Of a DNA stretch of 64,000 nucleotides, positions 25,717 through 34,461 are shown in pieces (position 1 is the first letter of the stretch; the number at the start of each line of letters is the position of its first letter). The notes beneath the pieces are model-generated. The model had not been told where the DNA came from, did not search any database, and worked only from the letters and a program-made list of their open reading frames with translations. Source of the stretch: an uncultured Oscillibacter sp. (lineage in GTDB: Bacteria; Bacillota; Clostridia; Oscillospirales; Oscillospiraceae). The DNA lies in contig CAJTZL010000007.1 in the NCBI GenBank assembly GCA_910583695.1, positions 1-64,000 of the forward strand. The letters are read 5' to 3'. A program made the translations under genes and the position numbers.

Positions 25717-26817
25717 ATGAAAAGAATCCGTAACATCAGCGCCCTGGTGCTGGCCCTGGTCATGATCCTGACGCTGGCCGCCTGCGGAGGACAAACCGGC
25801 GGCGACAGCTCCGGAAACGGCGGCTCCCAGTCCGGCGGCTCCAGCTCCACGGCCCCCGCCGAAAGCGGAGACGACACTGTCTATTCCATCACCGTCGGCG
25901 GCACGGTGCCCGACGAGCACCCCATCTCCCAGGGGCTCTTCAAGTTCAAGGAAGTGGCCGAGGAGCTCTCCGGCGGCCGCTTCAAGGTGGAGGTCTATGA
26001 CAACAACACCATCGGCGCCAGCCGGGAGCTGGTAGAGGGCGTACAGGCCAACGAGATTCAGATGGCCGAGTGCAGCCAGTCCGTCTACGCCAGCTTCACC
26101 GACGAGCTGATCAGCGTGGGCCTTCCCTTCCTGTTCAAGAACCGCCAGGCGGGCTATGACTTCTTTGACAGCGAGGTGGGTGACCAGATCGCCGACGTCA
26201 TTGCGGAGCAGACCGGCGTCCGCATCGTGGGCTACTTTGAAAACGGCATCCGGCAGCTGACCAACTCCAAGCGCCCCGTCACCTCCCCCGACGACATGAA
26301 GGGCCTGAAGATTCGCGTTATGGAGTCTCCCCTGTACATTGAGATGTTCACCGAGATGGGCGCGAATCCCTCTCCCATGGCCTTCTCCGAGCTGTACACC
26401 GCCCTGCAGCAGGGCACCGTGGACGGACAGGACAACCCCTGGACCATCGTCTCCACCAACGCCTTCTATGAGGTCCAGTCCTACGCCACCGATCTGAGCC
26501 ACACCTTCGACATCACCTGCTTCGCCATCAATGACCAATTCTATCAGGATCTGCCCGAGGATCTGCGGGAGGTCGTGGATAAGGCTGCCGAGGCCGCCGT
26601 GGAAACCAACCGCGCCCTGTCCATTGAGCTGGAGAACGAGTATATTGCCACCATCGAAGGCGGCGGCTGCCAGATCACCCGACTGACCGACGAGCAGCGT
26701 CAGGTATTCCGCGACGCTACCGCGGGCTGCTATGACTGGTTCCGGCAGAACTATAACCCCACCGTCTCTCTGGAAACCGTCATGGCCAAGGCCGATGAGG
26801 TCAACGCGGCCAACTGA
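25717..26817 (+). CDS. dctP: TRAP transporter solute-binding lipoprotein (DctP family)
   Basis: 366 residues. Lipoprotein signal LALVMILTLAACGG, then a Gly/Ser linker to about residue 55. Binding-protein motifs are VGGTVPDEHPISQGLFKFKEVAEEL, GLKIRVMESPLYIEMF and the arginine-containing region, then ELYTALQQGTVDGQDNPW, typical of DctP proteins for C4-dicarboxylates and related hydroxy- or keto-acids. The start follows AGGAGGAA. Its place directly after dehydratase and CoA-transferase genes makes the dehydratase substrate its likely ligand. Confidence 0.94.
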   Translation: MKRIRNISALVLALVMILTLAACGGQTGGDSSGNGGSQSGGSSSTAPAESGDDTVYSITVGGTVPDEHPISQGLFKFKEVAEELSGGRFKVEVYDNNTIGASRELVEGVQANEIQMAECSQSVYASFTDELISVGLPFLFKNRQAGYDFFDSEVGDQIADVIAEQTGVRIVGYFENGIRQLTNSKRPVTSPDDMKGLKIRVMESPLYIEMFTEMGANPSPMAFSELYTALQQGTVDGQDNPWTIVSTNAFYEVQSYATDLSHTFDITCFAINDQFYQDLPEDLREVVDKAAEAAVETNRALSIELENEYIATIEGGGCQITRLTDEQRQVFRDATAGCYDWFRQNYNPTVSLETVMAKADEVNAAN

Positions 26818-26834
26818 GCGAAGACTACCCGGCC

Positions 26835-26864
26835 GGCAGAGCGGCGGATATCCGCCGCTCTGCC
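26835..26864 (+). other. Perfect 30-base palindrome between dctP and dctQ
   Basis: GGCAGAGCGGCGGAT is followed immediately by its exact reverse complement. The transcript would fold into a very stable stem, without a T-run, in the intercistronic gap. It may protect or partly terminate the mRNA so that the binding protein is made in excess over the permease. Confidence 0.7.
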
Positions 26865-26891
26865 GCGCGACCTGAGAAGAAAGGCGGTTAT

Positions 26892-27377
26892 ATGAAAGTA
26901 TTATCGTTGATTGACAAGCACCTGGAGGAGGTCCTCTGCGCGGCCATCCTGGCCCTGATGACCATCGTCATCTTTTTGCAGGTGGTCCTGCGCACCATGC
27001 AGCTCCCCCTCTACTGGACCGAGGAGGTAGGCCGCTACCTCTTTATCTGGCTCATCTACATCGGCTGCGCCAGTGCGGTGCGCAAGCGCAAGCACATCTG
27101 CGTGGAGCTGCTGGACCTGGCTCTGAAGGAGCGGGGCCGCTTTGTCCTGAGCATCATTTCCAACATCGTGTTCCTGGTGTTCGCCGTCGTGCTGGCTTAT
27201 TACAGCATCGCCGTGGTGCAGCGGGTTTCCTCCCAGCTGTCCCCCGCGGTCCGCATGCCCATGAGCATTCCCTACTCCTCCGTTCTGGTGGGCAGCGTGC
27301 TGATGGTCTTCCGGCTGATTCAGGACACCGTCGCCCGGTTCAAAGAGAGGAAGGAGGCGCTGGCGGCCAATGACTAA
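26892..27377 (+). CDS. dctQ: TRAP transporter small permease (DctQ family)
   Basis: 161 residues, four hydrophobic helices and the DctQ signature YWTEEVGRYLFIWLIYIGCASAV. The start follows GAAAGGCGG. It overlaps dctM by eight bases. It is the partner of DctM in the second TRAP transporter of the window. Confidence 0.92.
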   Translation: MKVLSLIDKHLEEVLCAAILALMTIVIFLQVVLRTMQLPLYWTEEVGRYLFIWLIYIGCASAVRKRKHICVELLDLALKERGRFVLSIISNIVFLVFAVVLAYYSIAVVQRVSSQLSPAVRMPMSIPYSSVLVGSVLMVFRLIQDTVARFKERKEALAAND

Positions 27378-28659
27378 TCTGATTCTGTTCGGTTCTTTCT
27401 TTTTGCTGCTCCTGCTGAAGGTGCCCATCGGCGTATCCGTGGGCACGTCTGTTCTGATTTACCTGGTTACATGCAGCTCTCAGCCCCTGACCTATCTGGC
27501 CTCCAACATGTTCACCGCCTGCGATTCCTTCCCGCTGATGGCCATTCCCTTCTTCATCCTGGCCGGCGGACTGATGGAGGGCGGCGGACTGAGCAAACGC
27601 CTGGCCAATCTGGGCTCGGCGGCTGTTGGGCACATCACCGGCGGCTTCGCGGTCGTCACCGTCATCACCTGCATGTTCTTCGGAGCAATCTCCGGCTCCG
27701 GCCCGGCTACCGTGGCGGCCATCGGCGCCGTCATGGTTCCGGCCATGATTGAGCACGGATATGACAAGCCCTTTGCCGTGGCGCTGATTGCGGCCTCCGG
27801 CTGCCTGGGCGTCATCGTGCCCCCCAGCATCCCCATGGTGCTCTACGGCGTAGCCACCGGCGCCTCTGTCGGAAGCCTGTTTATGGGCGGCTTTGGCCCG
27901 GCCATCGTGTTGGGCGGCGGCCTGTGCATTCTGAGCATCTTCATCTCCCAAAAGCGCGGCTACAAGGGCACCGGGCAGAAGTTCTCCCTCGGCCGTCTCT
28001 GGAAGGAGTTTAAAAGCGCCATCTGGGCCCTGCTGGTGCCCGTCATCATCCTGGGCGGCATCTACGGCGGCTTCTTCACCCCCACCGAGGCAGCGGTGAT
28101 CGCCTGCGCTTACGGCCTGCTGGCCGGTACGCTGATCTACCGGGAGCTGACCTTGAGAAAGCTGTACGATTCCCTGGTGGGCTCCGCCGAAACCGTGGGC
28201 ACAGTGCTCATCATGGTGGGCACCGGCACGGTACTGGGCAAGATTCTGGCCCTGGAGCGCATCCCCGACGCCATCATGAGCGGCATGACCTCCCTGACCG
28301 ACAACAAGCTGGTCATTCTGCTGCTCATCAATCTGCTGCTCCTGGTGGTGGGCTGCATCATGGACACCACGCCCGCCATTCTGATTCTCTCCCCCATTCT
28401 CTACCCCGTGGCGCGGGCTTTCGGCATCGGCATCATTCACTTCGGCCTCATCATGGTCACAAACATGGCCATCGCGTTCATTACGCCGCCGGTGGGTGTG
28501 AATCTCTTCGTGGCCTCCGGTATGACGAAGATGAAGTTTACAGACCTCTGTAAAGCCATTGTGCCCTTTATCATTGTGATGTTCATCTCCCTGACCCTCA
28601 TCACCTATGTCCCTGCCATCACCGAGGCTCTGCCCAGGCTCCTGGGGATGATTGAATGA
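27370..28659 (+). CDS. dctM: TRAP transporter large permease (DctM family)
   Basis: 429 residues with about twelve helices. Segments DSFPLMAIPFFILAGGLMEGGGLSKRLANLG, GAISGSGPATVAAIG, IVPPSIPMVLYG and FITPPVGVNLFVASG are characteristic. It gives Na+-dependent uptake of the acid bound by the adjacent DctP. It is 10 bases from the SDR gene. Confidence 0.94.
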   Translation: MTNLILFGSFFLLLLLKVPIGVSVGTSVLIYLVTCSSQPLTYLASNMFTACDSFPLMAIPFFILAGGLMEGGGLSKRLANLGSAAVGHITGGFAVVTVITCMFFGAISGSGPATVAAIGAVMVPAMIEHGYDKPFAVALIAASGCLGVIVPPSIPMVLYGVATGASVGSLFMGGFGPAIVLGGGLCILSIFISQKRGYKGTGQKFSLGRLWKEFKSAIWALLVPVIILGGIYGGFFTPTEAAVIACAYGLLAGTLIYRELTLRKLYDSLVGSAETVGTVLIMVGTGTVLGKILALERIPDAIMSGMTSLTDNKLVILLLINLLLLVVGCIMDTTPAILILSPILYPVARAFGIGIIHFGLIMVTNMAIAFITPPVGVNLFVASGMTKMKFTDLCKAIVPFIIVMFISLTLITYVPAITEALPRLLGMIE

Positions 28660-28669
28660 GGGACGCGAT

Positions 28670-29425
28670 ATGAACAGCCTGTTTGACATTACCGGAAAAC
28701 GGGCCATTGTCACCGGCGGCAGCCGGGGCATTGGGTTCGTCCTGGCCCGGACGCTGTGCGAGGCGGGCTGCAAGGTTGCCGTCACCGGAAGCGGGGACAG
28801 CATCCACGCCGCCGCCGAAAAATTGGGGCCGCCGGACAGGGTTCAGGGCTTCATCGGCGATTTTCAGGACAGCGCCGCCGTAGAGCGATGCTTTCAGGAA
28901 GCCAATGCCTTCCTGGGCGGCACGGACATTCTTGTGAACAACGCCGGGACCCAGATTCGTCATCCCTGCGAGGACTTCCCGCTGGAGGATTTCCAGTGTC
29001 TGATTCAGGTGAATCTGGTGTCGGCCTTTCAGATGGCCCAGCTGGCGGGCCGGGAGATGCTGGCCCAGGGGCATGGAAAAATCATCAATATCGCCTCCAT
29101 GCTGAGCTTCTTCGGCGGGCACAACGTTCCCGCCTACGCCTCATCCAAAGGCGGGCTGGCACAGTTGACCAAATCCCTGTCCAACGGCTGGGCCGCCCGG
29201 GGCATCAATGTCAACGCCCTGGCCCCCGGTTATCTGGCCACGGACAACACCGCGGCCATCCGGGCGGACCCCATGCGGAACCAGGAGATTCTCAGCCGCA
29301 TCCCCGCCGGACGCTGGGGCCAGCCGGAGGATCTGGCCGGGGCCCTTCTGTTTCTGGCCTCTCCGGCGTCGGACCACCTCGCCGGCATCGCGCTGCCGGG
29401 GGACGGCGGCTTTAGGGGCCGATGA
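28670..29425 (+). CDS. Short-chain dehydrogenase/reductase (KduD / gluconate 5-dehydrogenase-like)
   Basis: 251 residues. NAD(P)-binding TGGSRGIGFVLA, NNAGTQIRHP, the catalytic Ser in NIASMLSFFGG and YASSKGGLAQLTKSLS with Tyr and Lys. It resembles 2-keto-3-deoxygluconate or gluconate 5-dehydrogenases, which handle keto/hydroxy pairs of acid sugars. The ATG at 28670 is preferred for the GAGGGA upstream. As the last gene of the TRAP operon it probably interconverts the imported hydroxyacid and its ketoacid. Confidence 0.88.
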   Translation: MNSLFDITGKRAIVTGGSRGIGFVLARTLCEAGCKVAVTGSGDSIHAAAEKLGPPDRVQGFIGDFQDSAAVERCFQEANAFLGGTDILVNNAGTQIRHPCEDFPLEDFQCLIQVNLVSAFQMAQLAGREMLAQGHGKIINIASMLSFFGGHNVPAYASSKGGLAQLTKSLSNGWAARGINVNALAPGYLATDNTAAIRADPMRNQEILSRIPAGRWGQPEDLAGALLFLASPASDHLAGIALPGDGGFRGR

Positions 29426-29430
29426 GAGCC

Positions 29431-29468
29431 GGGCCGACGGAACGGAGCGTTCCGTCGGCCCTCTGTTT
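29431..29468 (+). terminator. Terminator after the SDR gene
   Basis: GGGCCGACGGAACG at 29431-29444 and CGTTCCGTCGGCCC at 29448-29461 form a perfect 14-base-pair stem, followed by the T-rich TCTGTTTG. Confidence 0.75.
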
Positions 29469-29599
29469 GAATGCCCCGCTGTTCTGCGGAACCGCGTGAG
29501 AGCCGGAGGGGCATTCCTTTTCCTTGATATTCCAGAGGTACTGTGGCACAATAGGAAGGGAAACCGTCCCTGGAAACCCCCTGCGAAAGGAGGCCGCTT

Positions 29600-31324
29600 A
29601 TGAGCCCTTCGTTTTTCCCCGCCGCCTCGCTGTACGCCGCCGTGGAGCACAGCCCTGTCGGCACGTTGTTCTTCAATCAGAGCTTCGAAATCACCTATGC
29701 AAATCCGGCGGCGGCCGCCCTGCCGGACGGTCCGTCGGTGGGAATGGACATCCGGGATCTGACCGGCCCCCTGGACCCGGAAGAAAACGGGCGGGAGCCC
29801 CGGGTCCTGCGCCGGGGAAAGCGTTCCTTTCCCTACCGGCTCACCCGCATCCAGGACAGCGGGGGACAGCCGCTGTTCGTACTGACCCTGCTGGAGTCGG
29901 AAGCCCACCTCCGGTCTCAGTCCGAGCTGGAGACCGCCTGGAAGCTCTCCGACGACCTGAAGGAAATCCTGGAGGGCTCTTTTGACGGCATCCTGGTCAC
30001 GGACGGGGAGGGCAACGTGCAGTTTATGAACAGCTCCTACGAGCGGGTGTCCGCCATCCCCCGGCAGGAGCTGGAGGGCCGGAATATGCGCGCCCTCATC
30101 AACCCGGTGTGGATGGAAAACTCCGTGGCCTTCGTAGTGGCGGACGAGCGCCGGGCGGTTTCCAAGCGGCAGGTCACGCGGGACGGCCGGGACATCATCG
30201 TTACGGGTATGCCGGTCTTCGACGGAGACGGGAATATCAAGCGTATTGTCATCAACGCCCGGGACATCACGGAAATCTACCACCTGCGGGAGGAGCTCCT
30301 CAACGCCAAGAGCCGGGAGCTTCAGCACTACCAAAGCGTTCTGAGCACGGTAAACGTGGATTCCGAGAAAATGGTAGCCATCAGTGAGAGCATCAAAAAG
30401 GTCTTTCTCCTGGCCAAGCGGGTCGGCGGCTTTGACACCACCGTTCTGATTCTGGGGGAATCCGGCGCGGGCAAGGAGGAGGTCGCCCGGCAGATTCACA
30501 GAAGCAGCCTCCGCCGTGACCACGCGCTGGTCACGATCAATTGCGGCGCCATCCCGGAAAATCTTCTGGAAAGCGAGCTGTTCGGCTATGAGAAGGGGGC
30601 CTTTACCGGGGCCTCCAACGCCGGAAAGATCGGCTTGCTGGAGGCTGCCGACGGCGGCACGGTATTTCTGGACGAGGTGGGCGAGCTGCCTCTGCCCTTC
30701 CAAGTCAAGCTCCTGCGGGTGCTGGAGACAAAGCAGGTCACACGTGTTGGCGGTATCCGGGCCAAGCCCATCGACGTCCGCTTCATTGCCGCTACCAACC
30801 GAAACCTCAACAAAATGGTTCAGGACCGGACCTTCCGGGAGGACCTGTACTACCGGCTGAATGTGGTCTCCATTACGGTTCCGCCCCTGCGCCAGCGGCG
30901 GGAGGATATCCTGCCCCTCAGCCTCTACTTTTTGAACATGTTCAACCACAGATACAATCAAAACAAGGTAATGACCCCGGAGGTCATCAAACGCATGGAG
31001 GAGTATGACTGGAAGGGCAACGTTCGGGAGCTGCGGAACGTGGTGGAGCACATGGTCATCATGAGCCCCAATACCCACCTCCAGATCAGCGATGTGCCTT
31101 GGATCATCCGCCAGTGCGGCGGCAGGGATGCGGCGGAGGACCCTGCCGTGCCCGCTCCGGAGTCCGTCACGGATTTGAACTTGGCGGTACGGCAGCTTGA
31201 GATTCGCCTGCTGGAACAGGCCAGGAAAGCCTGCGGCTCCACCCGGGAAATGGCGCGCTACCTCCACATCGACCAGTCCACCGTGGTCCGAAAGCTCCAC
31301 AAGTACGGTCTCACCGCTACCTGA
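29600..31324 (+). CDS. Sigma-54-dependent transcriptional activator with PAS sensing domains
   Basis: 574 residues. Two PAS-like domains (about 8-75 and 120-235, with ILEGSFDGILVTDGEGNVQFMNSS and RDITEIYHL), then the AAA+ domain with Walker A GESGAGKEEVARQ, the sigma-54 contact loop GAFTGA and Walker B-type GGTVFLDEVGEL. A C-terminal Fis-type HTH follows (STREMARYLHIDQSTVVRKLHKYG). The start has GAAAGGAGG. It matches the two sigma-54 promoters at 20.6-20.95 kb and so is the likely activator of the dehydratase island. PAS domains suggest sensing of a small cytoplasmic ligand or redox state. Confidence 0.95.
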   Translation: MSPSFFPAASLYAAVEHSPVGTLFFNQSFEITYANPAAAALPDGPSVGMDIRDLTGPLDPEENGREPRVLRRGKRSFPYRLTRIQDSGGQPLFVLTLLESEAHLRSQSELETAWKLSDDLKEILEGSFDGILVTDGEGNVQFMNSSYERVSAIPRQELEGRNMRALINPVWMENSVAFVVADERRAVSKRQVTRDGRDIIVTGMPVFDGDGNIKRIVINARDITEIYHLREELLNAKSRELQHYQSVLSTVNVDSEKMVAISESIKKVFLLAKRVGGFDTTVLILGESGAGKEEVARQIHRSSLRRDHALVTINCGAIPENLLESELFGYEKGAFTGASNAGKIGLLEAADGGTVFLDEVGELPLPFQVKLLRVLETKQVTRVGGIRAKPIDVRFIAATNRNLNKMVQDRTFREDLYYRLNVVSITVPPLRQRREDILPLSLYFLNMFNHRYNQNKVMTPEVIKRMEEYDWKGNVRELRNVVEHMVIMSPNTHLQISDVPWIIRQCGGRDAAEDPAVPAPESVTDLNLAVRQLEIRLLEQARKACGSTREMARYLHIDQSTVVRKLHKYGLTAT

Positions 31325-31332
31325 CTCCCTCT

Positions 31333-31394
31333 CCGGCATAACAACGAAGAGTCTGCCGCCTCCACAGGCGGCAGACCCTTCGTTGTTATGCCGG
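31333..31394. terminator. Bidirectional terminator between convergent operons
   Basis: CCGGCATAACAACGAAG at 31333-31349 and its complement at 31378-31394 enclose a second stem, GTCTGCCGCC / GGCGGCAGAC, and a six-base loop. This long, nearly perfect 62-base inverted repeat separates the activator gene from the minus-strand beta-oxidation genes. Confidence 0.8.
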
Positions 31395-31399
31395 GTTTG

Positions 31400-32260
31400 T
31401 TATTTCTTCTCGTAGGAGTAGAAGCCCTCGCCGCTTTTACGGCCCAGGCGGCCGGAGTCCACAAAGCGCTGGAGGACAGGGCTGGGGCGGAACCGCTCGC
31501 CGTAAGCGTCAAAGAGAATCTGATCTACGCTGACGTTCAGATCATGGCCCGTCTGGTCCAGCAGTTTGCAGATACCCACGGGGTGGCCCAGGCCATAGAG
31601 GCAGATTTTGTCAATGTCCTCCGGCGTGGCTACGCCCTCCTCAATCAGGCGCATGGCCTCGCCGTAAAAGACGTGAAACAGGCGGTTCAGAGCAAATCCG
31701 GTGACGTCCTTCACCCGGACGGGCTCCTTTTCAATGTCCAGCAGAACCTTGGTGACGGTATCCGCCGTCTCCTGGGAGGTCAGCAGACCGGGAATCACCT
31801 CCACCAGCTTCATAACGCTGGCGGGGGAGTTGAAGTGGGTGCCCACAAAGTTGGCGGCCCGCTCCTTGGAGACGGAGGCGGCCAGCTTCGTGATGGAAAT
31901 ACTGGAGGTGTTGGAGGCCAAAATGGTTTCCGGCCTGCAGATTTTATCCAGCTTTTCAAACGTGCCGGTCTTGATTTCCAGCTTCTCCAGTACGGCCTCC
32001 ACCACAAGGTCACAGTCCGCCATAAGGGTCAAATCCACCGTAGGCGTCACCCGGCTGAGAATGGCGGCCTTGGCCTCCTCCGTGGTGCGGCCCTTGGCGA
32101 TCTGTTTATCCAGGATGGCGGCCTGCTTCTGCTTGCCGCCGTCTGCAAACTCCTGTTTAATGTCCGCCAGAATCACATCCATACCCGCCCGGGCAAAGCA
32201 CAAGGCGATCTCCGCGCCCATCATCCCCGCGCCGACTACGCCGATTTTCTTCATTGTCAT
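31400..32260 (-). CDS. hbd: 3-hydroxyacyl-CoA (3-hydroxybutyryl-CoA) dehydrogenase
   Basis: 286 residues from the ATG at 32260 (AAAGGGG upstream). NAD motif IGVVGAGMMGAEIALCFARAG, NTSSISITKLA, and the C-terminal domain VGTHFNSPASVMKLVEVIPG with the catalytic His, then VKDVTGFALNRL. It oxidises 3-hydroxyacyl-CoA to 3-ketoacyl-CoA. It follows the thiolase gene by 23 bases. The motif HFNSP instead of the more usual HFFNP hints at a substrate other than plain butyryl-CoA. Confidence 0.93.
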   Translation of the reverse strand: MTMKKIGVVGAGMMGAEIALCFARAGMDVILADIKQEFADGGKQKQAAILDKQIAKGRTTEEAKAAILSRVTPTVDLTLMADCDLVVEAVLEKLEIKTGTFEKLDKICRPETILASNTSSISITKLAASVSKERAANFVGTHFNSPASVMKLVEVIPGLLTSQETADTVTKVLLDIEKEPVRVKDVTGFALNRLFHVFYGEAMRLIEEGVATPEDIDKICLYGLGHPVGICKLLDQTGHDLNVSVDQILFDAYGERFRPSPVLQRFVDSGRLGRKSGEGFYSYEKK

Positions 32261-32283
32261 ATCGCATATACCCCTTTCCAAAA

Positions 32284-33492
32284 TCACTGGCAGTTTTCCA
32301 CGATAACAGCCATGCCCTGGCCGCCGCCGATGCAAAGGCTCTCCAGGCCATACCGGGCGTTCCGCCGCTTCATCTCATAAATCAAGGTGGTCAGCAGACG
32401 GGTGCCGCTGTTGGCCAGCGCGTGCCCGTGGGCAATGGCCCCTCCGTTGACGTTTACCCGCTTGTAAAGCTCCGTGCCCATATCCATGCCCAGCTCCTTC
32501 AGGCAGCCCAGGGACTGGGCGGCAAAGGCCTCGTTCAGCTCGATGAGGTCCATGTCCTCCAGCCGAAGCCCGGCCTTCCCCAGCACCTTCCGAATGGCGG
32601 GCACCGGACCCAGGCCCATGTACCGGGGGTCCACGCCTGCGCTGGAGGTGGCGAGGATGCGCACCAAGGGTTTCACCCCCAGCTCCAGCGCCTTGTCCTC
32701 ACTCATGACAACCACGGCGGAGGCCCCGTCGTTCATGCCGGAGGAGTTTCCGGCGGTAACAATGCCGTCGGGCTTGAAAGCGGGCTTCAGCTTGGCCAGA
32801 GATTCCATGGTGGTGTCCGGCTTCGGGTGCTCGTCGGTGTCAAAGATAAAGCTGGACTTCCGCTCCTTCACCTCGAAGGGGAAGATCTCATCCTTGAACT
32901 TTCCCGCGTCCTGGGCGGCCTTGGTCTTGCGCTGGCTGTCCACGGCGAAGGCGTCCAGCTCCTCCCGGGTGATATGGTAGTAGGCGGCCACATTTTCCGC
33001 CGTGATGCCCATGTTGGTGCCCGGGTACTTGGCCTGGGGCTGTACGATGGTCACGCCGTGGGAAAAGGTGTCATACAGGGGCTTGTCCCCCAGCCGCAGG
33101 GGCTGGTAGCGGGCGGTAGGCGGCAGGTAATAGGTCATACGGGACATAACCTCCACCCCTCCGGCCACAATGATATCCGCCTCATCGGCGTTGATCTCAT
33201 AGCAGGCGCTCTGCACCGCCTGGAGGGAGGAGGCGCACTGACGGTCCACAGTGAAGGCCGGCGTCTCCTCGGGCACCCCGGCCATCAGGGCGGCGCAGCG
33301 GGCCACATTGGGGGTGTAGCCGTAGACGTCACCCATGATAACCTGATGGATCTGCTCCAGGGTGATACCGCTCCGCTGGGCGGCGGCCCGGATGGCGGCG
33401 GCGCCCAGATCCTGGGCCTCCACGGTTTTCAAACTTCCCAGATACGCGCCTACGGCGGACCGGGCGGCGCCGGTGATGACAATGTTTTTCAT
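32284..33492 (-). CDS. Thiolase (acetyl-CoA C-acyltransferase)
   Basis: 402 residues. Nucleophilic cysteine in VDRQCASSLQAVQSA near 90, histidine in NGGAIAHGHALANSG near 350 and second cysteine in LCIGGGQGMAV near 380. It cleaves 3-ketoacyl-CoA with CoA, or condenses acetyl-CoA. The histidine segment AHGHALANSG differs slightly from the common ALGHPIGASG. It is the middle gene of a minus-strand trio with enoyl-CoA hydratase and 3-hydroxyacyl-CoA dehydrogenase. Confidence 0.93.
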   Translation of the reverse strand: MKNIVITGAARSAVGAYLGSLKTVEAQDLGAAAIRAAAQRSGITLEQIHQVIMGDVYGYTPNVARCAALMAGVPEETPAFTVDRQCASSLQAVQSACYEINADEADIIVAGGVEVMSRMTYYLPPTARYQPLRLGDKPLYDTFSHGVTIVQPQAKYPGTNMGITAENVAAYYHITREELDAFAVDSQRKTKAAQDAGKFKDEIFPFEVKERKSSFIFDTDEHPKPDTTMESLAKLKPAFKPDGIVTAGNSSGMNDGASAVVVMSEDKALELGVKPLVRILATSSAGVDPRYMGLGPVPAIRKVLGKAGLRLEDMDLIELNEAFAAQSLGCLKELGMDMGTELYKRVNVNGGAIAHGHALANSGTRLLTTLIYEMKRRNARYGLESLCIGGGQGMAVIVENCQ

Positions 33493-33543
33493 GTGACTGC
33501 TCCTTACTCATATCAGATTAAAATCCCCCGGGAGGGCGGCGCT

Positions 33544-34314
33544 TTACTCGCCGGTGAACACGGGCCTGCGCTTTTCCATGAAGGCGGCCATGCCCTCCTT
33601 CTGGTCGTGGTGGTTGAACAGCTCCGCCCAAAGCGCCCCCTCATGGGCGCAGGAATCTTGAAAGTCCGGGTGGCCCACGCCATATTCTATCGCAGCCTTG
33701 GCCGCCGTCAGGGACAGGCTGCTGCGGGTACACAGCTTGGCCGCCCACTTTTGCGCGGTGGGCAGCAGTTCCTCCCGTTCCACGGCCACATTGGCCAGAC
33801 CGATCCGCTCGGCCTCCACGCCGTCAATCACCCGGCTGAGGTAGATCAGTTCCTTAGCCTTGGACTCTCCCACCAGGCGGGGCAGCAGGACGGTGCCTCC
33901 GGCACCGGGGATGATACCCAGGTTCAGCTCTGTCAGGCCCATTTTGGCGGTCTTGGCCACAATGCGGAAGTCGCACCGCATCGCCAGCTCCAGCCCGCCG
34001 CCAAAGGCGTATCCATCCACCACGGCGATGGTGGGGATGGGCAGGGTCTGAATCTTGTTGTAGGTAGGCGTGAAAAGGAAGGCCCGGGCCTCCTCCTCGC
34101 CGCAGGGCGCCATGGCCTTGATGTCCGCTCCGGCGGCAAAGTTCTCCTCACTGTAGAACAGCAGGACGCGGATGCTTTTGTCCGCCCGAAGCTCTTCCAC
34201 CAGACGGTCCATCTCGTCCACGATGGACCGGGAGAGGGCGTTCAGCGCTTCGGGCCGCAGAACTTTGATGGTAGCAACCTGACCATCCCGCTCCAGAATA
34301 ATTTGTTGATTCAT
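33544..34314 (-). CDS. Enoyl-CoA hydratase (crotonase family)
   Basis: 256 residues. Oxyanion-hole segments FAAGADIKAM and FGGGLELAMRCD; both catalytic glutamates appear present, in GLTELNLGIIPGAGGT and GESKAKELIYL. It hydrates 2-enoyl-CoA to 3-hydroxyacyl-CoA, the expected next step for the enoyl-CoA made by the 2-hydroxyacyl-CoA dehydratase. It is the first gene of the trio, and its promoter lies in the AT-rich gap shared with the divergent BTAD regulator. Confidence 0.92.
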   Translation of the reverse strand: MNQQIILERDGQVATIKVLRPEALNALSRSIVDEMDRLVEELRADKSIRVLLFYSEENFAAGADIKAMAPCGEEEARAFLFTPTYNKIQTLPIPTIAVVDGYAFGGGLELAMRCDFRIVAKTAKMGLTELNLGIIPGAGGTVLLPRLVGESKAKELIYLSRVIDGVEAERIGLANVAVEREELLPTAQKWAAKLCTRSSLSLTAAKAAIEYGVGHPDFQDSCAHEGALWAELFNHHDQKEGMAAFMEKRRPVFTGE

Positions 34315-34421
34315 AGCGCGCTCCTTCCGTGTTTGGTCGTTGACCTTATCCTACCTGCTCCTTCTTTAGGAAAGATTTTTTAATTCTTTAAAAAGTCTTT
34401 ATTTTCTTTGTTTCTACTTTG

Positions 34422-34430
34422 TGGTATACT
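34422..34430 (+). promoter_or_regulatory. Extended -10 promoter of the BTAD regulator gene
   Basis: TGGTATACT is a good extended -10 element 32 bases before the ATG at 34462, in an AT-rich divergent gap (34,315-34,461) that must also hold the promoter of the enoyl-CoA hydratase operon. Confidence 0.55.
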
Positions 34431-34461
34431 GAAATCAAGAAAAATCAGGGAGGCGATATCA

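Noticed and set aside
29534..29560. TGGCACAATAGG upstream of the sigma-54 activator gene as a third sigma-54 promoter
   Set aside because: The GG is present, but no GC lies 12 bases downstream, so the -12 element is missing.
29141..31339. Very long (732-codon) antisense frame over the sigma-54 activator
   Set aside because: Long antisense frames are expected in GC-rich genes with third-position bias. The translation lacks domains, while the sense strand has a full PAS/AAA+/HTH protein.
32254..34383. 709-codon plus-strand frame over thiolase and enoyl-CoA hydratase
   Set aside because: Antisense shadow of two complete minus-strand enzymes with catalytic motifs.
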